NCBI GenBank assembly: GCA_947044405.1
Contig: CAMRHE010000018.1
Span: 1,984,001 to 2,048,000, forward strand
Direction: 5' to 3'
From: Leptodactylus fallax
Taxonomy: Eukaryota; Chordata; Amphibia; Anura; Leptodactylidae
DNA: 64,000 nt
Positions 1 through 12,754 of this stretch are shown in pieces (within the stretch, counting starts at the first letter, position 1; the number at the start of each line of letters is the position of its first letter). The notes beneath the pieces are model-generated. The model was not told where the DNA came from and searched no databases. It saw only the letters and a program-made list of their open reading frames with translations. The translations under genes were made by a program, and so were the position numbers.

Positions 1-20
1 TCTCTCATACAGAAAAGATA

Positions 21-2233
21 GTGAAAGAAGGAGAGATACCTAGTGTTGTGGGTCCTTTGGGATTTTTTGTAGATTCAGAGTTTTCTAATTCTGATCTAGA
101 GGGTATTAATATACTAACCAGCATTTTGACAGAGGGTGAGAATAAATCTGGGCACATCAGTGACATCATTCCTGTGGAGGGATTTAAAGGTGGAATTAGT
201 TCCACCTCTTGTCCCCCCTTGCCGGCTGGAAGTACCCTCGACATCTTCCAAAACCAGGTAATAAAAGAAGTTAGGGCTTTAATTTATGCCCCTATGAAAC
301 ATAACTTACCACCAAAAGAATTAGCTGCCCTTGATTGGCTCATTTCATTGGATGATGTCGTGGTGAAACCAGCCGACAAGGGGGCTAATGTGATTTTGAT
401 GACCAAACAATATTATTTGGAAGAAGCTCATCGTCAATTGGATGATAGGGATACCTATCAACGTCTTGATACTGATCCCACCAAGAAATTTTCTGCCACA
501 TTACAGACCCTTTTGAAGGTGGGAGTGGAGAAGGGAATATTATCTACGAGAATGGCGGAATGACTCCTCCCCCTCACGCCAAAGAAACCTTACTTGTATT
601 TTTTGCCAAAAGTTCATAAGTCATTGACTAACCCTCCTGGTCGCCCCATAGTGGCAGGGATTGAGTCACTCACTGAACCCCTATCACAGTACCTCGATTG
701 GCTGTTATGCCCTCTTCTGCGTGAGATACCCACATATTTGAAAGATACCAATCATTTCCTATGTCCCTTAAAAGAGATCGAATGGCAAGAAGATTATAAA
801 TTGGCCTCAATTGATGTAGTTAACTTATATACCCGAATTCCACACGAGTTAGGGGTTGAGGCGGTTCTGCACATTTTGGATTCTGCTGGGAAGAGTGACA
901 CCTATAAAATGTTTGTTTGAGATGCTTTATTGTTTATATTAAGACACAATGCATTTTAAATTTGGGGATGCTTGGTATCTTCAAAAGACAGGTACCGCCA
1001 TGGGTACGCCAGTAGCATGTACCCTGGCAAATATTTTTCTAGCGGCGTTTGAAAAACATTACATTTTTACTATATCTAACCCATTTTTGAAGTATATAGT
1101 AAGGTTATTTAGCTATATCGATGACATGTTCATTGTTTGGGCAGGGTCATCGTCAGAATTCAATGATTTTGTTCAATATTTAAATGAAAGGAACAGAATG
1201 AACATGAAATTCACCTCTGTTTTTGGCGAGAACCACTTAGACTTCTTGGATGTCACAGTGCTGCTGGAGAGTGGCAATATTCTCACAAGGCTATAGAAAA
1301 CCTACAGCCACCAATGCTTTATTGCATTTTGATAGTTTTCATCCAAAGCATACTAAAACAGCAGTGCCATATGGACAATTTTTGCGTCTTAAATGCATAA
1401 ATAGTGACGAAGCCACTTTTCAGCAGCAGGCGGACGATCTTGAGAGGAGACTGTTACAAAGGGGATACCCCAGGAAGATACTCAAGGAGTCTAGATACAG
1501 GGCGTCATCATTCACACAAAAAGAATTATTGTTTAAGAGAAGTACTAAAAGAGAAGAAAAGGATCAGAATTTGGCTGTTTTTTCTTTCTAATATAGCTCA
1601 CAAGCAGATGTCATACGTACAGCCATTTTTAACAACTGGCATACTATTCATAGGGACCTGGATCTAGCTAAGATTCTTCCAACACGCCCTATAGTTACTT
1701 TTAGAAGAAGTCCGACTTTGAAAAATAAATTTGTATATGGTAGATTCTCAGAGACAGACAGAAGTAAGAATTGGTTAGAGAGAGATTTACCCAAAGGAAA
1801 TTTTGCAAGTGGTCATTGCAATTACTGTAACCAGTATTTGAGGAGTAGAAACCTTTTTATGGGGAATACCCAATGGGTAGTTAACCAATTCTTAAACTGT
1901 AAAACCAAATTCTTAGTTTATGTCATTTTCTGCCCCTGCCAAAGGTTCTATATTGGCAAAACAATAAGAAACCTCCATAGAAGATTCAGGGAGCATGTAA
2001 AGTCCATTAGCACAGGACATGGCTCTCCACGTTTGATCCAACATATTAAAGAGGCCCATGGAGGGGATGCAGGAGTCCTGCGTTTTGCGGGTATTGAAGA
2101 GGTTAAGATTGGCTATGTAGGAGGGGATCGACATCAGGAACTATTAAGACGAGAAAGTAGATGGATTCTGAGAACTCAGGCTTTAGGTCCAATAGGACTA
2201 AACGATAGAATAGAAATGAGTGCGTTTTTATAA
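21..2233 (+). pseudogene. PLE polyprotein remnant: reverse transcriptase + GIY-YIG endonuclease
   Basis: Visible PLE landmarks in order: KPADKGANVI at about 373, FLPKVHK followed by NPPGRPIVAG at 600-655, SIDVVNLYTRIPH at 808-845, QKTGTAMGTPVA near 980-1015, the catalytic YIDDMFIVWAG at 1115-1146, FDSFHPKHTK near 1330, a Cys pair (HCNYCNQY) near 1815, and the GIY-YIG core YVIFCPCQRFYIGKT at 1919-1963 followed by RFREH. The frame is broken by in-frame TGA codons at 561-563 and 918-920 and by frameshifts near 947, 1280 and 1590. It is therefore a dead copy; the family assignment is secure, but the subfamily is not determined. Confidence 0.88.
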
Positions 2234-2569
2234 CGCAAGTTTTTTTTTTTTTTTTTTGTGTGTGTTTTTTGTTGTTGTTGTTGCTCAATAGACAGCCACA
2301 TTTAGTAATATCCACTTTTTCCTTTCTTCCCCTCCTTAACCCGAGTGGTACATGATGAATTCCTTTCTTTTGATAGCTGCAGTACTTGAACGATAGTGCC
2401 ATGATGTTTTTATTATGCTTTTTAACTGAGTGTAGCAGCGATGGCCGGTATTCGGCACCTGTGCGCTCTCTCCAGGACCTATCTTGATGGCTATTGGTGT
2501 TGACTGACACATCCATGGAGTAGGCGTCACTATATGATGACGCTCTATGAGGTGTGTCAGCTGTGAAGC

Positions 2570-2593
2570 CTGTAGAAGTGCAGTAGCACGAAA
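2570..2593 (+). other. Hammerhead-ribozyme-like core in PLE 3' region
   Basis: CTGTAGA, then A, then a 4-bp stem GTGC/GCAC closed by loop AGTA, then GAAACGG. This is the layout of a hammerhead catalytic core (CUGAUGA, stem II, GAAA) with two changes in the first box. Hammerhead motifs are known in Penelope-like elements. Stems I and III were not established, so activity is unproven. Confidence 0.4.
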
Positions 2594-2700
2594 CGGCCTG
2601 TTGCTTGTGAGTCCACAGCTAAAACCTGCCTGTAACCTATTCAAATAAAGAGGTTTTTTTATCCGGATGTGACTGCCGCTGTCCTGCTTTTTCCTACTAT

Positions 2701-3423
2701 ATTTTGGACATCATTTCTACAATGTGTCCCCGTGTATCCTCTGCTGCACCAGCGACTCAGCTAAGTAACAAAGCCATATCATTCAATTCATATGTTCTGG
2801 TAGTGCCTGCTGTGCTTTTGTTTTTTTGTATTTGCCTCTGTTATCTTTCCCCCCCGCTTCCACCTCGCAACCCATCTATGATCTAAACAACCTTCCCCGT
2901 CTCCTTCTTCATCCTTTTCTACCATCCCCTTCTTCCTTCGCGTTTCCTTTCTTTCCTCTCTTCTTTACGTTCTACTGCTCCTCCTACCACCACAACCCCT
3001 CATTTTTTCCCTCTCTTTCATTTCCCTCTCACTTCCATTCCAGTAGTTGCCGGGTCTTCCATACATCACCCTTGTTACCTTCCCCTGTACATGGCCTATA
3101 ATGCCCAGAGCCTCTGGATCTGATTTTCTTATTCTCTCTTTAAATGCACAGGGTCTCAATATGCCAGAGAAGCGAACCTCGGTCCAGCTTCTCCTCTGGA
3201 AATGACGGGTACACTTTGCCTTCCTCCAGGTCCTTACCAATCATTCTCCATCAAACTTTAAAGTTCACCTCCCACAACAGATTGCAGATTTATTTTGTGA
3301 TTATTATAGCAAATTGTATTACCTGGTGGTTGAACTCTGAGAATCGCAATACTGAGGAAGTGGAAGGTCTTGTTCAAGACTACCATCGTCACTCCGGCTT
3401 GAATACCCTCTCCTGAGAAGCAA
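2701..3423 (+). mobile_element. L1 (Tx1-like) LINE, 5' segment
   Basis: From 3130 the + strand reads as the start of an L1 ORF2 endonuclease: SLNAQGLNMPEKRTSVQLL at about 3140-3195, then a jump to linker sequence (QIADLFCDYYSKLY near 3280-3325; NTEEVEGLVQDYHRHSGLNTLS at 3349-3415). Most of the endonuclease is missing, so the copy had an internal deletion before it was split. The pyrimidine-rich 2820-3130 is probably its leader. The element resumes at 7933 after the PLE-2 insertion; the 16-bp duplicated target is 3408-3423 and 7933-7948. Confidence 0.75.
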
Positions 3424-3479
3424 ACGACAAAGGTAGAGACACCGAGTAATACATAGTGTAGTATCGTTAAACAGACACA

Positions 3480-6384
3480 ATGATCCAAATAGTAAAAAAT
3501 TCATTGAGCTTACCTCCCACTAGATTTGGAATCACACCCAACCCTTCCTTGGGGATGTCTGTTCCTACCAACTTTTGTGAGTGCATCTCTGACATGGATC
3601 TACCAGACCAACTCAGCCCTGCTAATCCCTGTGATCTCTCCACTCACAGTGTGGATTCTGAGACTGGTGCTCTAGATGACTCACTCTATAACACCCCTTT
3701 GTCTATATCTCAAATACATAAGGCCTTAGAATCCTCCATTACCACAGAAACCCTCAGTAAGGAATCTTTTTTAGGCCTTCCCCCTTGCCTAACGCCCACC
3801 TCCTCGCTCCATCCAAAAATCCCCATTCTTCATACTCCCATCCCCGTCACCACCTTACACACCAAAGAGGCCCCTCTCTACAACAAAATTTCGGACTATT
3901 ACAGTCCTTTGGCCCTAAAGAGAAAAAACAAGGACTGTCCCATGGGACCATGCCCCAGGTCTCCAAAAGAAAAAGAAAAAGGGGCTGCAGAGGTGGCATG
4001 AGATCAAAGCTCAGAAATAGATACTCTGAGTCCATCCCCAAAGAGAAACAAAATGTAACAACGTGCATTTTTAACCTCTCAGATTATACCCTTAGTGACT
4101 CTGAAATAAGACTCCTTAACAAAGGACTATCGTTCTGTCCCAACCAAAGTCATAATGACTTACAACTTTTATTGATCTTAACCAATATATTAGAAAACTC
4201 ACACTTCATACACATTTTTGTATATCCTCATGCAATAAAAATGAGACAACATTCTCAAACTCGAAAACTACAAACTCCCCAATTAATAGTTCTAACTTGA
4301 ATGTGGAATTTGAACCAATTCCCACGAACCTCAAAGCCAAATCCTCCTTTTACCCCATACAAAACCGAGGTAGTCATATTGAGACTTTTTTCTCCATGGT
4401 AGCCAATGACTTCAGACGTCTACCTAGAGCCTCCAAAAGAGGAAATAGACAGAATTTATCCATTAAAGAAACCCAGAGCATACACTCACTTATGAATAAT
4501 ACCAATATAGTAATAAGAAACGCTGATAAAGGGGGGGGGGGGATATAGTCATACAGAACAGAACAGCTTATCTCCAGGAGGCCCACAACATTCTATCTGA
4601 TGAGGACTACTATAAACAACTAACCCTGGACCCCTCGGGTGCATTTCTAACTGAGTATTCTCTTTTGATAACCAAGACCCACTCTGCGGGCATTATCAAT
4701 AGAAAAGAAAAGGAATTCCTTACTGTGACTCACCCTTCTTTGGCACTTTTTTACCATCTACCCAAGATACATAAAAATACTACCAACCCACCAGGACGCC
4801 CTATTATTTCAGGGGTACAATCCCTCACAAAGAATCTTTCTGCATTCATTGATGTCCACTTACAAAGGTACGTTCTAAAGTTACCTTCATACCTGAAGGA
4901 CTCAGCCACGATATAAGGGATTTGACATGTGTAGAGTGGAAACCTAGCTACATCTGGGCTACACTAGATTTGGCTTCATTGTATAGCAATATTCCCCATA
5001 CCAAAGGTATCTCAGCCATTTCCACGGTACTTTCTAACGACCCGACAATGCCCACTCAGCAGAAAGAATTCCTTCTGTCTAGCATTGAGTTTATTCTCAA
5101 ACATAACATTTTCCAATTTGAAGACAAGTTATATCTGCAAACCAAAGGTACGGCGATAGGCACAAAATTTGCACCAAGCTATGCTAACCTGTTTATGGGA
5201 TGTTTTGAGGAAATTTTTAGATATGGCAATGCAGTTTGGTTACGGAATGTAGTCTACTTTAAGAGATATATAGACGACTTGCTGTTCATTTGGGATGGCT
5301 CTCCCGAGGGTTTTGAGAGATTCTCCCAATATTTAAATAATAACAATTGAGGACTAAAATTCCTTGGGAAAACTGAGCCTAATGAGATTTTTTAGATCTA
5401 ATTTTGGTTGGATCGGACGGAAAAATATCTACTCGCACTCACTTCAAAAAAGTCGATTGTAACAGTCTCGATTTCCATAGTGAACACTACCGGAAATGGA
5501 AGAGCAATGTGCCCTTCGGGCAGTTTAAACGGATCAGACGTAACTGTACAACAAATGAGGACTACTCCATACAAAGTGGTACCCTCATGGAGAGATTTAA
5601 AGAAAAGAATTACCCACCCAATATCATCGAAGCAGCTAAAACCAAAGCTGGCAACCTGACTCAGGCCCAGTGTCTTGTCCAACATCCAAAAAATAAAGAT
5701 AGCAATCATTTTAGGACAAACTTTATTACAACTTATAATGGTGCTCACAGCAAGATCCGTAACATCTTACAGAAACACTGGCACATCTTAAGAAATGACC
5801 AGTATCTTAGAAAAAGTCTGCCCAATAAACCTATCATAACGTTCAGACGAGCTAGAACCCTGAAAAATTTGTTAGCCCCCAGTCGCTTAAGGAAAGGTTA
5901 CACTAAACCTACCCCTCAAACCATTTCTCTTCCACCTAAAATTGGGAGTTTTAAGTGTGGACACAGGAAGTGTAAATGCTGTTTTAGCATTAGGCATAAT
6001 GTCACCTCTTTAACTAGCTACTCAACTGGTGAATCATTCCATCTAAAAATGAGACTGGATTGCTCAACCTCCTATGTCATATACGTATTGGAGTGCCCCT
6101 GTGGCCTCCAATACGTAGGACGGACAATTATGTGCCTAAGAGAAAGACTGAATAAACACCGGTCAAATGTTCATAATGGTTTTTTGAAACATAGTGTCTC
6201 CCGCCATGCTACTTTCAAGCATAACAATAACTTTGAGGGCTTTTCAGTAATACCTATTGACCATATACCTGTTGATAAACCAGATCGGTTCAATACCCTG
6301 AAGCAAGGAGAAATGTATTGGATTTTTAAATTAAACACATTAGTGCCAGAAGGTTTGAATGAAGCGTTAGAAGATATTACTTGA
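3480..6384 (+). pseudogene. PLE-2 polyprotein: N-terminal region, reverse transcriptase, GIY-YIG
   Basis: N-terminal 173-codon stretch (3480-4001) is Ser/Thr/Pro-rich without a recognised fold, followed by the conserved PLE segment NLSDYTLSDSEIRLLNKGLSF (4072-4135, another frame). Then NADKGGGG (4519-4545), YHLPKIHKNTTNPPGRPIISG (4750-4812), LDLASLYSNIPH (4966-5000), QTKGTAIGTKFAPSYAN (5138-5188), YIDDLLFIWDG (5267-5300) and, in one intact 326-codon frame (5404-6384), the LHFDSF-like linker, a CGHRKCKCC cluster and GIY-YIG residues YVIYVLECPCGLQYVGRT (6074-6130). Frameshifts lie near 4010, 4290, 4540 (a run of G), 4910 and 5350-5400. The endonuclease half is intact as a reading frame; the whole protein cannot be made. 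Confidence 0.85.
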
Positions 6385-6834
6385 TTTTAACACCCCTCCC
6401 TTTTTGCTAACCTAACAAGGGCTGTATATATATATGAATTTTGTATACTTTGACGTACCCCACAATTTTTCCCTATTGTCTAGTATATATTGTTTTGTCA
6501 ATCATTATTATTATAATTCATTTATATCACTCATTATACCACTCATTTGTTTACACCATTGGATTTTATTGGATTTTACTTAATTTCAACATCACTGTAT
6601 TTATTACCATGTTTTATTATATTTCATTTTCACAAACTATTACTAGATTTCATATATTTTATGTATTTTTTACCTCTTTATTATTGTATTATCTCATGAT
6701 TCCATCTTTATAGTTTTAAATATTTTATGTATAATATATATATCATTTTTCTATCACCGTTTCATCCATCTCAATAACATTTTTATTATATTTATTCATT
6801 TATTCACTTTAAATTTTTATTTTTTTTTTCTCTC

Positions 6835-7200
6835 TGACCCCTACTTGACACGCGCGAATCAGCGCTTTCGCGCATGCGCAATGGTGGTTTAGAACACAGA
6901 GGGAAAGGAAAAGAAAAAGGGAAAAGGAGAAAGAGAAAAAAAAAATTATTTTTTTTTGACCCCTACTCGACATGCGCGAACCTGCGCATGCGCAGTAGCG
7001 TTTTTTAGACGCTATTTAAACAGTACAGCATGCTGACATGTTCTAGATACCTGCCTCACCCCTGGTGGACCTATAATACAAGGTAAAACCTTCTCCCAGA
7101 CCTTTTCTGATGTTATTATATACCCTCTTTGTGCCATTAAGGTAATACCTTCTCCAAACCCTTTTTGATTTTATCAGATACCCTTTTTTGTGGCCATTTT
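6835..7200 (+). repeat. Duplicated CpG-rich modules in PLE-2 3' region
   Basis: TGACCCCTACTTGACACGCG at 6835-6854 recurs with changes at 6957-6975, each followed by GCGCATGCGCA. A second pair follows: GGTAAAACCTTCTCCCAGACC (7081) and GGTAATACCTTCTCCAAACC (7140). These CG-rich islets stand out against about 70-80% AT around them. They may be the internally repeated terminal part that PLEs commonly carry. Confidence 0.5.
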
Positions 7201-7932
7201 ATATGGTTTAATCTTCTTTACCAAACTCACAGAATTATGTTTTGTTGACGGTAATTTTTCATCTGTAAATGATTCTTCTATATTAGTTATTCTTCTATAT
7301 TATAACTTTGTCCAGTCTATATAATTGACAAGAGAGGTTTTTGCTAACTGCGCTACCTCATGGTATGCTCGACCACTTAGTGTATGTTTACATACGTTTA
7401 TATTTATATATCCACTTTATTCTGATCCCTAACCAGTATTTTGTTGTAGTATTTTTTGTATGATTTTTTAACACTTCTACCACTGAAGTATGAAGGTTTG
7501 AGTCTGCATTTACATTTATTTATGTAGGTATTCGTGCATAGTCTATCCATATATGATTCTTCTGTCCTTTTTTATCCACTATTAATCACAATGTTTTTGT
7601 TATTATTATTATATACATTTTTATATTGTCTTCGACCTCTATATTATGTACGTTTGATATTATATTACATTTTATTATCCTATTATCCTATATGCGGTTT
7701 TCTGTCAGTTGAACTTCTTTTCTATTTTGAACTAATGAGTTCTAATTCATTTTATCACATGTAATCCATGTTTACAGGTATCGTTGTTGTTGTTGTTTTT
7801 TTAGTACACACTTGAAAAAAGGGTACTAAAGACCCCAAAATGTGTCGTGTGTTTTATCTCCTGAAATAAAAGATTTTGCTCTTATTTCACTGGTCCTGTG
7901 CAGTCCCTGTTATCCTGGTCCTTGTTTCTATA

Positions 7933-8379
7933 CTCTCCTGAGAAGCAATAGCGGACCTGGAGACCCCAATTAAAGAATAGGAGCTAGAACCCGCTCTCAA
8001 GAGCTCTAAATCTGGTAAGGCCCTCGGCCCTGATGGGTTCTCCCTAGCTTCCTACAAACAGTTCTCCGAACTCCTCTGACCCTTCTTTTCTGCGTTTAAT
8101 ATGGTGACCCAGGGAAAAGCTCTTCCTGCTCTTCCTCTTCCCACATTACAGTCCTCCCTAAAGAGGGTAAAGACCCCTCCCATTGTCAAAACTACTGACC
8201 TATCTCCCTCCTTAACGTAGACCTTAAGCTTTTTGCGAAAATATTAGCATCTAGACTTGCCCTTCACCTGCCTGACCTCATATACCTAGATCAGGTTGGC
8301 ATTGTCCCATCCCGAGGCACGGGACAATACTGTCAGGGAAATTGACTTGATCCACTCCACCCGATCAACTGCCTCTATT
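7933..8379 (+). mobile_element. L1 (Tx1-like) LINE, continuation: reverse transcriptase start
   Basis: Resumes the L1 of 2701-3423. Readable L1 ORF2 pieces: IADLETPI, then ELEPALKSSKSGKALGPDGFSLASYKQFSELL near 7981-8078, then text corresponding to the LPKEGKDP..NYRPISLLN block and [15 protein letters not shown] near 8275-8320. Stops and frameshifts are frequent. It ends at the TA (8380-8381) used by a Tc1 element. Confidence 0.75.
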
Positions 8380-8381
8380 TA

Positions 8382-9724
<1,343 letters not shown>

Positions 9725-9985
9725 ACACTATAATGTTCCACAGCAGCCCCTGCACACTGTATTATTCCTCGCAGCGGCCACTGCACACGGTATTATGTTC
9801 CACAGCAACCCCTGCACACAGTATTATGCTCCCTAGTGGACCCTGCACACGGTATTATGCCCCATATTGGCCCATGCACACGGTATTATGCTCCCTAGTG
9901 GATCCTGCACACGGTATTATGCCCCATATTGGCCCTGGAACATGGTATTATGCTCCATATTGGCCACTGCACACGGTATTATGCC
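9725..9985 (+). repeat. 31-bp minisatellite
   Basis: About eight diverged copies of a 31-bp unit built on TGCACACGGTATTATGCCCC. The same unit occurs in reverse orientation at 60395-60880. Translation of this tract gives an artificial repeated protein, which is not a gene. Confidence 0.75.
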
Positions 9986-9997
9986 AACATACCAGCA

Positions 9998-10295
9998 ACA
10001 GTGTGTGCCAACCTTATGAAGACTTACAGAAAACGTTTGACCTCTGTCATTGCCAACAAAGGATATATAACAAAGTATTGAGATGAACTTTTGTTATTGA
10101 CCAAATACTTATTTTCCACCATAATTTGCAAATAAATTCTTAAAAAATCAGACAATGTGATTTTCTAGATATGTTTTCTCATTTTGTCTGTCATAGTTGA
10201 GGTCTACCTATGATGTCAATTACAGGCCTCTCTCATCTTTTTAAGTGGGAGAACTTGCACAATTGGTGGCTGACTAAATACTTTTTTCCCCACTG
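9998..10295 (+). mobile_element. Tc1-like transposon 3' end
   Basis: Encodes the C-terminal end of a Tc1 transposase ([20 protein letters not shown] then stop at 10079-10081) followed by the terminal sequence ending CACTG at 10295, next to TA. The terminus (AAGTGGGAGAACTTGCAC...) is unlike the other Tc1 elements of the window, so it is a fourth family. The rest of the element is missing. Confidence 0.7.
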
Positions 10296-10297
10296 TA

Positions 10298-10990
10298 GGT
10301 GTCTGCCATACACCATCTCAAATGGAGAAAACCCTGTGGAGGACTGGGGTACCTCCTGTATTGCAAACATTAAATAGGGCAACAGGTAATCCCAATCCTT
10401 GCCATCCTTACTAACCACCCTCTTTAACATGCCCTTAACGGTTTTATTGAACCTCTCAACTAGATCATCTGTCTGGGGGTGATACACAGAGGTTCGCAGG
10501 TGTTTAATTTTCTGGAGCTTACAAATCTCTTTTATAACTTTGGACATAAAGGAGTTAATTGGTCTGTCAGGATCTCTTTAGGTATGCCTATCCGGGAGAA
10601 CATATAAAAAAGCTCCTTGGAAATTAACTTAGCCGAAGTATGTCTCAAGGATACAGCCTCACGGTACCGTGTAGCATAATCTAACACCAGTAGGATATAC
10701 TGATGTCCCCTAGCCAACTTTATGACAAAACCTAACAAGTCCTCGGCTACTTTTTCAAGGTAGAGGTACCAAAGGGCTTCTGAAGTGCGACACAGGAGTG
10801 GTTAGTTGATACTCTTGGCAGGAGTTACAATACTCCTGAACTCGCCTGTCAATTCCAGGCCAATAGAAATACTGTAGAATGTGCTCTTTGGTCTTTTTGT
10901 ACCCCAGGTGTCCATCTAACAAATGCTTATGTGCCAAATCTAAAACCACATTTTGATATGGCTGGGGCACCACCAATTGTTCAACAATTT
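10298..10990 (-). pseudogene. Gypsy integrase fragment
   Basis: An HHCC zinc-binding segment (HKHLLDGHLGYKKTKEHI ... YCNSCQEYQ, 10976-10810) precedes the catalytic core. Core landmarks: VLDYATRYREAV (first Asp, about 10680), EILTDQ (second Asp, about 10565) and HPQTDDLVERFNKTVK (Glu, about 10480-10430), then FSPFEMVYGR. A frame change near 10540 and another near 10745 separate the pieces. Confidence 0.82.
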
Positions 10991-11261
10991 CTCCCTATAT
11001 TGTGTTTACCCTATACTGTAGTTCCTGGTTCATGGCTATATAGGGAAACTCCTTATCAGCCCCTGGATATTGTGGTTCACCATTTATCACATTTATATTT
11101 TCTCTGGCACAAGACAAATTAGGATCTCTAATCTGAGCAGTCCCAAAATTGTCATGTGACACCTCCAGCTCAGGCATTTCGGGAACTCCCTCCTGACCTT
11201 CAGCATCACCAGCTAATACAGACAGACAAGGGAAAACTCTTATTACCATCTTGGGTCACCC

Positions 11262-11702
11262 CTACAGCTGGTACTTCAGTGTTAGGATCAAAAGGTTCAG
11301 GATTAACCTTAGGTAACACATCACAGACATCAACATTTTTAGGACATGGTACCTTCTGTCTTTTCCACATGTCCAAATGCTTCCAAGTATCACACTGTGG
11401 AACAGGGATTTAACCACACCCACCTTATGACACGCTGCATCACAGGTCGTTTTTATGGTGACCTCAGCAATAGGGTGCTTTCTAGTTTCTCCATGTGTGC
11501 ATACCCCAACAGTTTGTCCACTGTATAGTGCAGGATCTACCAAATCATGATGCACGAGAGTTACCAGGCTCCTGGAGTCTAGGAGAGCAAATACAGCACG
11601 CCCCCCTACAGTACACATTTGTGGCTCAAGCTCAGTCGCAGTTTCTGCAGAATAAGCAAGTTGGGCAAACAGGGATACCTGCCTAGAACTGCTGCAGTCC
11701 AT
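11262..11702 (-). pseudogene. Gypsy aspartic protease region
   Basis: The segment reads GGRAVFALLDSRSLVTLVHH, then VCTHGETRKHPIAEVTI and VILGSIW, matching retropepsins of gypsy elements in order. The active-site triplet, normally DSG or DTG, is DSR here, so the enzyme would be inactive. The downstream 10995-11249 minus frame continues a linker of unknown function. Confidence 0.7.
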
Positions 11703-12240
11703 TGGCTCAGTCGTCAGGGGACAGTATGCAGCAACATGTCCGCAAGACTGCCAACATCAGATGCGGTTTTGGTCTCCATTTTGAGACCTGAATTTAAATT
11801 TCACAGTCCCTGCTGCCTGTTCCCCCTTTGAGCCTCCTTCCATCACAAACTTCCTCACTCGCCTAGTGATTGGTATAGTCTTACCTGTCTTGGGGTTAGC
11901 AGGTCCGGGAGATGTCTGCAGTAGCTCTTCCGTGGCTCGGTATCGCTCCATCAGGCTCACCAGCTGGTCAGCCCTTATAGGCTCTGCTTGATCAACCCAG
12001 CACTGAATCTTGGATGGCAGGGCTCTGGGCGGGAATGGTCTCCTCAGGCTGCAGCCACTTCTTTACCAGGTACACCAAGTCATGCATCTGTAATTGTGGC
12101 GGTAGACTCTCAGAGAAAGTCCAGTGGTGCACTCTCCCAGCACGTACATGCTCACACCGAGACATGCCAAGATCTCACCTCTCAGCTTGAAGTAATCCTT
12201 AGCCTCCTGTTTACACAGGTCATAGTAGGCTATACTCATC
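11703..12240 (-). pseudogene. Gypsy Gag C-terminal remnant with degenerate zinc knuckle
   Basis: Minus-strand text: a SCAN-like capsid end (AKDYFKLRGEILACLGVS near 12220-12165), then VSLMERYRATEELL (about 11963-11920), then a Lys/Arg-rich stretch and CWQSCGHVAAYC (11754-11719), a shortened CCHC zinc knuckle just before the protease. Frames change several times. Confidence 0.6.
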
Positions 12241-12484
12241 CTGTTGCTCTGTGTATGCTTATGTGATGATTTGGGTACATGCAGAAGTTCTCATGGGTCA
12301 TGTCCTTATTGAACATTGTGCTATACTGCCTGTTTGATGGTATTATTCAGTATAATTGATAACTTTAGGATGTCCTTCTATACACAATAGACACTCTCAC
12401 CCTTATCTATAGATAAAATCAAAGCACCTTAGCTCTTTTAATATCCACCTGCTAATATTTTAGTATCCTTGGTTTCCCCTTTTG
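12241..12484. other. No recognised feature
   Basis: AT-rich sequence between the gypsy remnant and a MITE. No coding signal or repeat ends seen. Confidence 0.4.
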
Positions 12485-12754
12485 CAGTGGCGTAACTAAA
12501 GTCTTGTGGGCCCCGATGCAATCTTTTATCCGGGGCCCCCTACCTCATCCCTACAGCTAAATCTTGATAGTGATAGTTACGGGTGCTAAGGAGTTTAATC
12601 AACCTTAGTGTGGTTAGGGTAATCTATGGGTCTCCTTGGCTTATGGGCCAGATGGAAGCTGCAATCTCAATACTGATGCCAGTGCTTATGGACCCCATAA
12701 GGCTCCTGTGCCCTGGTGCAACTGCACCCTCTGCACCCCCTCAAGTTACACCTT
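12485..12754 (+). mobile_element. hAT-like MITE, copy 1
   Basis: About 270 bp, starting CAGTGGCGTAACTAAAG and ending CCCCTCAAGTTAC. It is about 90% identical by eye to the copy at 22397-22658, in the same orientation. The ends form short inverted repeats. The right end is worn and a target duplication is not clear here. Confidence 0.65.

Larger units (their letters stand above)
1..2660 (+). mobile_element. Penelope-like retroelement, 5'-incomplete and decayed (PLE-1)
   Basis: A Penelope-like element whose 5' end lies before the window. The order is N-terminal segment with an ADKG motif, reverse transcriptase, Cys-rich segment, GIY-YIG endonuclease, then a 3' untranslated part with a T-run (2240-2257) and a hammerhead-like core near 2570. 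PLEs are retroelements that combine a telomerase-related reverse transcriptase with a GIY-YIG nuclease. The 3' limit is set where the sequence changes to the L1 that follows, near 2700, and is approximate. Confidence 0.88.
3424..7932 (+). mobile_element. Penelope-like retroelement PLE-2, nearly full length, nested in L1
   Basis: A 4.5-kb PLE inserted into an L1. The L1 sequence CTCTCCTGAGAAGCAA occurs on both sides (3408-3423 and 7933-7948). Joining the L1 across it restores a continuous L1 reading (GLNTLS.EA to IADLETPI). Coding region 3480-6384; the 3' non-coding part (6385-7932) is AT-rich with two CpG-rich duplicated modules. Different from PLE-1 in sequence, so an independent family. Confidence 0.88.
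10298..12240 (-). mobile_element. Ty3/gypsy-type LTR retrotransposon remnant
   Basis: Reading on the minus strand from 12240 to 10298: Gag C-terminal part, zinc knuckle, protease, then integrase. Reverse transcriptase and RNase H, which should lie between protease and integrase, are absent, so the copy carries a large internal deletion. No long terminal repeats were seen. The integrase 3' end is cut by the Tc1 fragment that ends at 10295. Confidence 0.8.

Noticed and set aside
6441..7764. Hydrophobic small frames (90 and 76 codons) in the PLE-2 3' region
   Set aside because: Extreme AT composition makes Phe/Ile/Leu/Tyr-rich frames by chance; no conserved motif or start context.
9733..10086. 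117-codon frame with repeated HTVLC-like units
   Set aside because: Product of the 31-bp minisatellite joined to a Tc1 tail; not a gene.
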